Assembly: GCA_903904275.1 (NCBI GenBank)
Contig: CAIVBX010000182.1
Location: 1 to 8,850, forward strand
DNA: 8,850 nucleotides
Direction of reading: 5' to 3'
Origin: an uncultured Pseudomonadota bacterium
Lineage (GTDB): Bacteria > Pseudomonadota > Gammaproteobacteria > Methylococcales > Methylomonadaceae
In this document: positions 1 through 4,679 of the stretch, one piece after another
Position numbering within the stretch: position 1 is the first letter of the stretch
How the letters are laid out: each line of letters begins with the position of its first letter
The notes under the pieces: model-generated
Seen by the model: only the letters and a program-made list of their open reading frames with translations
Told to the model about the DNA's origin: nothing
Database searches by the model: none
Made by a program: the position numbers and the translations under genes

Positions 1-136
1 CGGCAACGTAATCATCAACAGAACTATTAAAGTCATACATTGAACGATTAAAGTTTTCATACGGGTCATTATTCGATTGTGCAGCAACATTTGATGCAAA
101 AATCACAGAACAAATTAAAAGTGTTTTTTGATTCAT
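1..136 (-). CDS. mlaA: VacJ/MlaA-family outer-membrane phospholipid trafficking protein, N-terminal 45 residues (cut by window edge)
   Basis: The reading frame opens at ATG 136-134 and runs off the left edge. The visible protein starts MNQKTLLICSVIFASNVAAQ and continues with DPYENFNRSMYDFN, which matches the VacJ/MlaA signature (DPxExFNRxMxxFN) at the mature N-terminus. MlaA proteins form an outer-membrane channel that extracts mislocalised phospholipids and hands them to the periplasmic carrier MlaC. A Shine-Dalgarno AAGGAT lies just upstream and overlaps the hpnM stop codon region; the gap to hpnM is 9 bp, so the two are almost certainly co-transcribed. The N-terminus is a signal peptide with a likely type I cleavage after VAA, before Gln20. 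The only early cysteine, Cys9 in LLIC, does not fit a lipobox because Ile precedes it, so unlike E. coli MlaA this is probably not a lipoprotein. The family call is firm for the visible part; the transported lipid could be phospholipid or hopanoid. Confidence 0.85.
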   Translation of the reverse strand, partial: MNQKTLLICSVIFASNVAAQSNNDPYENFNRSMYDFNSSVDDYVA

Positions 137-145
137 TTTGTATCC

Positions 146-757
146 TTACTGTTTAGCGTAGTCGTCAATTTTTTCGTTAATTTTTGAAATCAGTGCATCA
201 AAACCGTCACGTTGCAAAATGGCGGTGTATTCTGACCGTTTTAACGCTAAATCACTTACGCCATTTGCAATAATGTTGATAATTCGCCAGCTTGCGCCTT
301 TTTCTTTCAACATATAATCAAATTTGACGGGCTTATCGTCAGGAATGTTTAAATGTGAATGAATTACTACACCGCCATTTTTGGTTTCTTCTTCTGAATC
401 AATAACAAATTCTTCGCCGCTGAAATCCGTGAAATTATGCGCGTAAGAAGCGACACTTAATTTTGAAAATACGTCAGTCAATTTTTTTTGTTGCTCATCA
501 TTCAGTTTTTCGCCTTCTTTACCTACAACAATACGGGCAATTTTCGGCAAATCGTGACTATTTGTCACTGCCGATTCAAGTTTATCGTAACGTCCCGCAT
601 AACCGAGTTTTTTGCCATCTTTCATGACAGAAATTAAATCAGTTTGAAATTTATCGATAATTTGCCGAGCTGTCGCGCTTTCTTCTTGCGCGAAAACAGT
701 GGTAGCAAACAAACTACTAATTGAAAAAGCGACGATAGCTAATTTTTTAAATTGCAT
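146..757 (-). CDS. hpnM: HpnM, hopanoid-associated MlaC/Ttg2D-like periplasmic lipid-binding protein
   Basis: This 203-residue secreted protein belongs to the MlaC/Ttg2D (toluene tolerance) family, in the subgroup called HpnM when it sits among hopanoid genes. Residues 1-23 form a signal peptide with cleavage after VFA, before Gln24. The mature part shows family hallmarks: RYDKLESAV, then DLPKIARIVVG, a Q-K-L-x-D-x-F segment, YAHNFTDFSGEEF, and near the end the region W-R-I-I-N-I-I-A-N-G-V-S-D-L-A that is typical of this fold. The family binds a lipid in a hydrophobic pocket and ferries it across the periplasm. I chose ATG 757-755 rather than the adjacent GTG 760-758, because GGAG at 767-764 then has a normal 6-nt spacing. 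It lies 14 bp after hpnH and 9 bp before the mlaA-like gene. The hpnH neighbour supports HpnM over plain MlaC; the ligand (hopanoid or phospholipid) is not determined by sequence. Confidence 0.88.
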   Translation of the reverse strand: MQFKKLAIVAFSISSLFATTVFAQEESATARQIIDKFQTDLISVMKDGKKLGYAGRYDKLESAVTNSHDLPKIARIVVGKEGEKLNDEQQKKLTDVFSKLSVASYAHNFTDFSGEEFVIDSEEETKNGGVVIHSHLNIPDDKPVKFDYMLKEKGASWRIINIIANGVSDLALKRSEYTAILQRDGFDALISKINEKIDDYAKQ

Positions 758-771
758 CACGTTCTCCGTTA

Positions 772-1872
772 TTATTTTGTGTGTTCAACGTTAATCGGAA
801 TGCCTGCCAAAGTGGATGCAGGTTTTAAAATCGGCGCGGTAGTTTCAACCATTGCACCCTCAGTTTTGATACCGCTTAAAGCAAGTCGCAAACCTTTGAG
901 TGGATTTTTCAACATATCTTCAACAGCGGTGGCTTCATAGCCGCAATGCGCCATGCAACTTGCACATTTTGGATTATTAACGCTACCGTAATTATCCCAA
1001 GGTGTTGTGTCGAGCAATTCTTGGAACGTTGCGGCATAACCTTCATCAGCAAGCAAATAACACGGTTTTTGCCAACCAAAAACATTGCGCGTTGGATTTC
1101 CCCAAGGCGTGCAGTTGTAATCTTGATTGCCTGCTAAAAAGTCCAAATACAAAGATGAATGGTTTAATTTCCAGCCGCGATTTTTGCCAAGTTTGAAAAT
1201 GTTTCGGAATAATTGTTTAACGTCGTTGCCTTTGATGAAAACGTCTTGTTTTGGCGCACGTTCGTAACTAAAACCAGGTGCGATTGTGATGCCTTCAACG
1301 CCCAATTCCGTGACGTAATCCAAGAATTCAGCCACTTCTGGCGCAGTTTCACCTTGAAAAAGCGTGCAATTGATATTGACGCGAAAACCTTTATCTAACG
1401 CTAATTTAATTGCTTCAATTGCACGGTCAAAAACACCTTCTTGGCAAACAGACGCATCATGACGTTCTTTTAAACCGTCCAAATGGATTGAAAGCGTTAA
1501 GTAAGGTGAAGGTTTGTAATCATTGATACGTTTTTTCAAAAGCAACGCATTAGTACACAAATAAACGAATTTTTTACGCGCAATCAAACCTTCAACAATG
1601 CGCGGCATATCTTTATGGATTAACGGCTCGCCACCTGGAATGGAAACCATTGGCGCACCACATTCATCAACAGCTTGCATACATTCTTCAAACGTTAACC
1701 GTTTATCTAAAATGTCATCGGGATAATCGATTTTGCCACAGCCCGCGCATTCTAAATTGCAACGAAATAACGGCTCTAACATCAACACGAGGGGATATTT
1801 TTTCGCGCCTTTCAGTTTTTGTTTAATTAAATAACTGCCTACTGCTAGTTGTTGACGTAAAGGAACGCCCAT
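772..1872 (-). CDS. hpnH: HpnH, radical SAM adenosylhopane synthase
   Basis: HpnH joins a 5'-deoxyadenosyl group to diploptene, giving adenosylhopane, the first step towards C35 bacteriohopanepolyols. The 366-residue protein starts MGVPLRQQLAVGSY, the typical HpnH N-terminus. The radical SAM [4Fe-4S] motif CxxxCxxC is Cys38, Cys42 and Cys45 within FRCNLECAGCGKIDYP. A GGEP motif that contacts S-adenosylmethionine is at residues 80-83. The C-terminal third has further cysteines (Cys254, Cys271, Cys303, Cys306, Cys310, with the last three in CASCMAHCGYE), as in the DUF3463-type C-terminal domain of this family. The open frame extends 15 bp further upstream to a TTG, but that TTG overlaps the Shine-Dalgarno sequence GGAGAAG, so ATG 1872-1870 is the start. 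It is the first gene of an operon with hpnM and the mlaA-like gene. No squalene-hopene cyclase or other hpn gene is in view. Confidence 0.95.
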   Translation of the reverse strand: MGVPLRQQLAVGSYLIKQKLKGAKKYPLVLMLEPLFRCNLECAGCGKIDYPDDILDKRLTFEECMQAVDECGAPMVSIPGGEPLIHKDMPRIVEGLIARKKFVYLCTNALLLKKRINDYKPSPYLTLSIHLDGLKERHDASVCQEGVFDRAIEAIKLALDKGFRVNINCTLFQGETAPEVAEFLDYVTELGVEGITIAPGFSYERAPKQDVFIKGNDVKQLFRNIFKLGKNRGWKLNHSSLYLDFLAGNQDYNCTPWGNPTRNVFGWQKPCYLLADEGYAATFQELLDTTPWDNYGSVNNPKCASCMAHCGYEATAVEDMLKNPLKGLRLALSGIKTEGAMVETTAPILKPASTLAGIPINVEHTK

Positions 1873-1878
1873 AAAAAT

Positions 1879-1885
1879 CTTCTCC
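1879..1885 (-). promoter_or_regulatory. Ribosome binding site that fixes the hpnH start
   Basis: GGAGAAG on the minus strand ends 6 nt before ATG 1872-1870. The longer open frame would begin with TTG at 1887, inside and just ahead of this motif, which rules that start out. Confidence 0.8.
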
Positions 1886-2068
1886 AAAAATAATAAATGA
1901 TGTGGTTGTCGTAATTTAACAACAGTGGAATCTAACTTGAAAATCAGCGTGTTATAAAAAATACTGTTCTTTCATACGCTTACTTGCTTTTGTATAGAAT
2001 ACTCTGTTTTAAAGTACGACTCCAGTTTTTGAAAAATTTTATGGTGTAATTATTCACAAAATCAAAAT

Positions 2069-2096
2069 AACTTACTGTTTTTAATGTAAATAAGTT
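2069..2096. terminator. Possible weak hairpin terminator downstream of yggX
   Basis: AACTTA (2069-2074) pairs with TAAGTT (2091-2096) around a 16-nt AT-rich loop. On the minus strand the right side is followed by a broken T-rich run (ATTTTGATTTT), as expected about 60 bp past the yggX stop. The stem is short and AT-only, so this is a weak call. Confidence 0.22.
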
Positions 2097-2157
2097 TTTA
2101 AATAACGGATTTAAAATGATTTGCAATAAAACAACATATTCACGTCAATTCACGCCT

Positions 2158-2430
2158 TTATTTTTGTGGAGGAACGTAACCTTCAGGCATTTCATTATTA
2201 TCTTCAAATAAAAATTTACGTCGTTCAGCCGCTAAAAAAGTGCGTGTTTTGGGGTCAAAACTGGCTAAACGGTTTTCGTTAATTAACATTGTTTGTTTTG
2301 CAAGCCATGCTTGCCACGCGCCTTTTGAAATGTTTTCAAAAATTTCTAAACCCTGTTCACCAGGAAAAGGCGGTGTGTCTAAACCTTCTGCTTCTGTGCC
2401 AAGTTTTACGCAATGAATCATTCGTGTCAT
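2158..2430 (-). CDS. yggX: YggX, probable Fe(2+)-trafficking protein
   Basis: A 90-residue cytoplasmic protein of the YggX family, implicated in protecting iron-sulfur clusters against oxidative damage and in iron handling. Hallmarks are MTRMIHCVKLG with the conserved Cys7, the AEGLDTPPFPGEQGLEIFENIS segment (family pattern EAEGxDxxPxPGExGxxIxxxIS), then AWQAWLAKQTMLINENRL and the C-terminal FLFEDN...EGYVPP. Length equals the usual about 90 residues. The frame is open for 22 further codons upstream, inside mutY, but homology and the Shine-Dalgarno AGAGGAT (2442-2436) put the start at ATG 2430. That ATG overlaps the mutY TGA stop (ATGA, 4 bp), so translation is probably coupled. A mutY-yggX pair is also found in enterobacteria, where YggX may support the MutY iron-sulfur cluster. 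Confidence 0.95.
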   Translation of the reverse strand: MTRMIHCVKLGTEAEGLDTPPFPGEQGLEIFENISKGAWQAWLAKQTMLINENRLASFDPKTRTFLAAERRKFLFEDNNEMPEGYVPPQK

Positions 2431-3473
2431 AAAAAATCCTCTGTAAATTGTGTTAATAAAGTTTGAATTGGTGCAGGTAATCCGCGATTTTGCCATGCTT
2501 CACGAGTATGAAAATTTACATGGTTTGACGATTTCACGTCGATATATAACGGGGTGAAGTCCAAATGATAATGTGAAAACGTGTGACGCTGTTGAATTAA
2601 AAATTGAGAATGTTGAATGGTTAAATGATTTTTTTCACACCAATTTAATGCCTCTTCTTTATTTTCAACTTCGGGCAAACTCCACAAACCGCCCCAAATC
2701 CCTTTTAAAAGACGTTGTTCAAGCCAAATTTGTTGCTGTTCATTTTGAATCATTAAAAAAATGGTTTGTTTAATTGGCAATGTTTTCGTTGGTTTTTTTT
2801 CGGGATAATTTGCAACCGTATTTGTTAAAAATGCCGCGCAGTTTTGCGACATTGGACAATCGTGACAACGCGGTTTTGAACGTGTACAAAGCGTCGCGCC
2901 TAAATCCATAATTGCTTGCGTGTAATCGTCACAACGATTTTCAGGTGTAATTTTTTCGCTTAATTTCCATAATTCAGTTTCAACTTCTTTTAAACCTGTC
3001 CAGCCTGAAACCGCAAAAAAGCGCGTTAAAACTCGTTTCACATTGCCGTCTAAAATCGGATGTGATTTTTGAAAGGCAATGCTCAAAATTGCGCCTGCGG
3101 TTGATTTACCAATGCCTGATAATTCTAATAATTCTGACAACGTGTTGGGAAATTCACCACGTTCAACAATCATTTTTGCGGCGTTGTGTAAATTTCGCGC
3201 TCTGGCGTAATAACCCAAACCTGCCCAATGTTGCAAAACATCATCAAGTGGCGCGGCAGCTAAACTTTCAACCGTTGGAAAACGTGCTACAAATTTTTCA
3301 AAATAGGGAATCACCGTCACAACTTGCGTTTGTTGCAACATAATTTCAGAAAGCCACACGCGATACGGCGATTTGTCTTGTTGCCAAGGTAAATTTTTGC
3401 GTCCATGAATATCAAACCATGTTAATAAAGCGGCTGAAAAATTGAACGGAATGGGGGATTTTTTTAGCGTCAT
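2427..3473 (-). CDS. mutY: MutY, A/G-specific adenine DNA glycosylase
   Basis: MutY removes adenine mispaired with 8-oxoguanine or guanine, preventing G:C to T:A transversions. The 348-residue length is normal. The catalytic Glu43 lies in SEIMLQQTQV. The helix-hairpin-helix is LSGIGKSTAGAIL (about residues 118-130; the usual motif is LPGVGRxTA, so a Ser replaces the Pro here). The catalytic Asp142 lies in ILDGNVKRVL. The [4Fe-4S] cluster ligands are Cys196, Cys203, Cys206 and Cys212 in the canonical C-x6-C-x2-C-x5-C spacing. A C-terminal NUDIX-like 8-oxoguanine recognition domain starts near residue 230 and includes RLLKGIWGGLWSLPE and a FSHYHL segment. The start is ATG 3473-3471; there is no Shine-Dalgarno sequence, and a TAAAAT element lies 6 nt ahead, so the mRNA may be leaderless. 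It overlaps yggX by 4 bp and is divergent from the small membrane protein gene. Confidence 0.96.
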   Translation of the reverse strand: MTLKKSPIPFNFSAALLTWFDIHGRKNLPWQQDKSPYRVWLSEIMLQQTQVVTVIPYFEKFVARFPTVESLAAAPLDDVLQHWAGLGYYARARNLHNAAKMIVERGEFPNTLSELLELSGIGKSTAGAILSIAFQKSHPILDGNVKRVLTRFFAVSGWTGLKEVETELWKLSEKITPENRCDDYTQAIMDLGATLCTRSKPRCHDCPMSQNCAAFLTNTVANYPEKKPTKTLPIKQTIFLMIQNEQQQIWLEQRLLKGIWGGLWSLPEVENKEEALNWCEKNHLTIQHSQFLIQQRHTFSHYHLDFTPLYIDVKSSNHVNFHTREAWQNRGLPAPIQTLLTQFTEDFL

Positions 3474-3481
3474 GCTATGAT
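3473..3481 (+). promoter_or_regulatory. Candidate extended -10 promoter for the small membrane protein-ispD operon
   Basis: TGCTATGAT on the plus strand fits the extended -10 pattern TGnTATAAT with one mismatch and ends 35 bp before the ATG at 3517. No good -35 hexamer sits at the usual distance, which extended -10 promoters can tolerate. The element touches the mutY start codon on the opposite strand. Confidence 0.4.
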
Positions 3482-3485
3482 TTTA
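3480..3485 (-). promoter_or_regulatory. Candidate -10 element for mutY
   Basis: TAAAAT on the minus strand (5 of 6 match to TATAAT) is followed by 6 nt and then the mutY ATG, so transcription would begin at or next to the start codon. The -35 region upstream is T-rich and poor. It overlaps the divergent plus-strand -10 element by 2 bp. Confidence 0.3.
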
Positions 3486-3516
3486 AACTCAAAAAAATAA
3501 TAAAAAGGAGAACATC

Positions 3517-3771
3517 ATGTTGTTAGCAAAAATTGTAGCCATAGCGATTTTAGTTTGGTTTTTTCAGAGTGCAAAAGAAAACGGTCAACAACCGTTTAAA
3601 TGGGCAATTATTGGGTTAGTGGGTTTTGGCATAACGTGGGAAGTAGCGCATTTAATCACAGATACGTTGACTGAAAATCGTCCAATTGCATCAATGTTAC
3701 CAGCGATAATTGCGACGGCAGGCGCATTTTTTATTCGTCAAAAATTGATTTCTGACGCGAAAAAAATATGA
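3517..3771 (+). CDS. Small three-helix membrane protein of unknown function
   Basis: I do not recognise this 84-residue protein. It has three likely membrane helices: residues 2-16 (LLAKIVAIAILVWFF), 27-47 (FKWAIIGLVGFGITWEVAHLI region) and 58-74 (AIASM-like segment through AFFI), joined by short loops. The ends are basic or polar (RQKLISDAKKI). The Shine-Dalgarno AAGGAG (3505-3510) is 6 nt ahead of the ATG. Its TGA stop overlaps the ispD ATG (ATGA, 4 bp), so it is the first gene of a coupled pair. The place just upstream of ispD is often held by ftsB in gammaproteobacteria, but this protein has no FtsB-like single helix followed by a coiled coil. Codon use resembles its neighbours, so it is probably a genuine, resident gene. 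Confidence 0.8.
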   Translation: MLLAKIVAIAILVWFFQSAKENGQQPFKWAIIGLVGFGITWEVAHLITDTLTENRPIASMLPAIIATAGAFFIRQKLISDAKKI

Positions 3772-4469
3772 GTACAGCGAAATTTTGGGGAATTGTGCCA
3801 GCCGCTGGTGTTGGCAAACGCATGAATGCTGACCGTCCAAAACAGTATCTGTTGCTTTCAGAAAAAACGGTGATTGAACAAACATTAAGTCGTTTAATTG
3901 ATGCACAGGTTTTTGAAAATATCGTTGTGGCAATTTCAGAAGGCGACCCATATTGGGATAATTTGCCGATTTCAAAACATGAAAAAATCGTTTGGGCAGA
4001 AGGTGGGAAAGAGCGTGCCGATTCTGTTTTGAATGCGTTGGCAGTAATTAAAAATTACGCTGCCGAAAATGATTGGGTTTTAGTCCATGATGCGGCACGT
4101 CCTTGCATTACGACTGAAGACATTAAAAAGTTAATTTCAGAATTAAAAAATGATGAAATTGGTGGCATTTTGGCATTGTCATCACATGATACGTTGAAAG
4201 ATGTAGAGGGTGGTTTACAAATTCTTGGAACACACGATAGAAATCGAATTTGGCGAGCTTTAACGCCGCAAATGTTTCGGTATGGTGCGTTGAAAAATGC
4301 GTTGGAAATCCATCAAGGAAATAATGCAATTACCGATGAAGCGAGCGCGTTAGAAATACAAGGATTTTTGCCAAAAATTGTCGAAGGACGTTCGGATAAT
4401 ATCAAAATCACACGCCCCGAAGATTTAAAATTAGCAGAATTTTATTTAACGCAACAAACGCTTTCTTAA
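3768..4469 (+). CDS. ispD: IspD, 2-C-methyl-D-erythritol 4-phosphate cytidylyltransferase
   Basis: IspD couples CTP and methylerythritol phosphate to give CDP-methylerythritol, the third step of the MEP isoprenoid pathway, which feeds hopanoids, quinones and undecaprenyl phosphate. The 233-residue length is standard. Motifs: the nucleotide-binding loop PAAGVGKRM (residues 11-19), PKQYL (24-28), GGKERADSV (79-87), VHDAARPC (106-113), TDEASALE in the C-terminal half, and GRSDNIKITRPEDL near the end, which supplies the conserved Lys. There is no clear Shine-Dalgarno sequence; the ATG overlaps the upstream stop (ATGA), suggesting translational coupling. The usual partner ispF is not adjacent, because a strong hairpin follows directly. 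Confidence 0.96.
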   Translation: MSTAKFWGIVPAAGVGKRMNADRPKQYLLLSEKTVIEQTLSRLIDAQVFENIVVAISEGDPYWDNLPISKHEKIVWAEGGKERADSVLNALAVIKNYAAENDWVLVHDAARPCITTEDIKKLISELKNDEIGGILALSSHDTLKDVEGGLQILGTHDRNRIWRALTPQMFRYGALKNALEIHQGNNAITDEASALEIQGFLPKIVEGRSDNIKITRPEDLKLAEFYLTQQTLS

Positions 4470-4470
4470 C

Positions 4471-4506
4471 TGCGACAATTTGTCACGCGACAATTTGTCG
4501 CATTTT
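4471..4506 (+). terminator. Hairpin terminator after ispD
   Basis: The arms TGCGACAATTTGTC (4471-4484) and GACAATTTGTCGCA (4489-4502) pair over 14 positions with a single T-T mismatch around the tetraloop ACGC, followed by TTTT. It starts 1 nt after the ispD stop. Each arm is itself nearly palindromic, so the same element is a tandem direct repeat of GCGACAATTTGTC. The short T run makes it moderate as an intrinsic terminator; it may also protect the mRNA 3' end. Confidence 0.65.
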
Positions 4507-4531
4507 CAAAAATTTGGTTAATCGATAAAAT
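4503..4531 (+). promoter_or_regulatory. Candidate sigma-70 promoter for a small RNA or for the kinase operon
   Basis: TTTTCA (4503-4508, 4 of 6 to TTGACA), a 17-bp spacer, and TAAAAT (4526-4531, 5 of 6 to TATAAT). The expected start is near 4538. It lies immediately after the ispD hairpin, so it would restart transcription in the gap. Confidence 0.4.
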
Positions 4532-4537
4532 GCGGTC

Positions 4538-4624
4538 ACTCTTTTAAGCTCCTCTAGGCGATTAGAGTCTTATATCCTTCTCTTTTCAATGCAGCATTAT
4601 TTTTTTTGATGCTGCATTTTTTTT
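4538..4624 (+). ncRNA. Candidate intergenic small RNA of about 87 nt
   Basis: The interval begins at the start expected from the candidate promoter and ends at a strong Rho-independent terminator. It contains a 5-bp hairpin CTCTA (4552-4556), loop GGCGAT, TAGAG (4563-4567), then an apparently unpaired pyrimidine-rich stretch (4573-4587) with CCTTCTC complementary to Shine-Dalgarno-type sequences, then the terminator hairpin with 8 U residues. Structured 5' end, anti-SD-like seed and U-tailed terminator are the layout of Hfq-dependent sRNAs. No known family is recognised. It could instead be a 5' leader with an attenuator for the histidine kinase gene, or a second ispD terminator. Confidence 0.4.
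4588..4624 (+). terminator. Strong Rho-independent terminator
   Basis: AATGCAGCAT (4588-4597) pairs perfectly with ATGCTGCATT (4609-4618) over 10 bp around an 11-nt T-rich loop, and 8 T residues follow (4617-4624, counting the last two of the stem). The orientation is plus only, since the other side has no T run. It would end an ispD read-through transcript or the candidate small RNA. Confidence 0.85.
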
Positions 4625-4679
4625 GACCACATTTTTTGCAATCGTGTATGTTTTAATTTACATCCAACGAGGAAATTTA

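Larger units (their letters stand above)
1873..2157. other. Gene-free AT-rich region between yggX and hpnH
   Basis: This 285-bp stretch has no plausible open frame on either strand and must hold the hpnH operon promoter (minus strand) and the 3' end of the mutY-yggX transcript. I found no convincing -35/-10 pair. A TATAAC -10-like hexamer is present on the minus strand (1956-1951) without a matching -35. An inverted repeat GTTGT (1905-1909), 9-nt gap, ACAAC (1919-1923) lies 33-51 bp ahead of the hpnH start and could be an operator, but it is short. Confidence 0.6.

Noticed and set aside
752..1398. Several plus-strand open frames of 61-64 codons opposite hpnH and hpnM
   Set aside because: They lie antisense to well-supported genes, have no recognisable domains or good ribosome binding sites, and are explained as shadows.
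1873..1887. TTG start for hpnH five codons upstream of the ATG
   Set aside because: The TTG and the next codons overlap the Shine-Dalgarno sequence GGAGAAG, and homologous proteins begin at MxVPLRQQ.
2431..2496. 22-residue N-terminal extension of YggX
   Set aside because: It lies inside mutY, is not like any YggX N-terminus, and the ATG at 2430 has a proper ribosome binding site and the ATGA overlap.
4538..4624. Known riboswitch or 6S/tmRNA-like RNA in the gap
   Set aside because: The short hairpins and sequence match no riboswitch or housekeeping RNA core that I recognise; it is kept only as an unclassified small RNA candidate.
4623..4679. TTG start for the histidine kinase giving 19 extra residues
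   Set aside because: The TTG lies in the T run of a terminator; the ATG at 4680 has GAGGAAA upstream and gives a normal membrane-anchored N-terminus.
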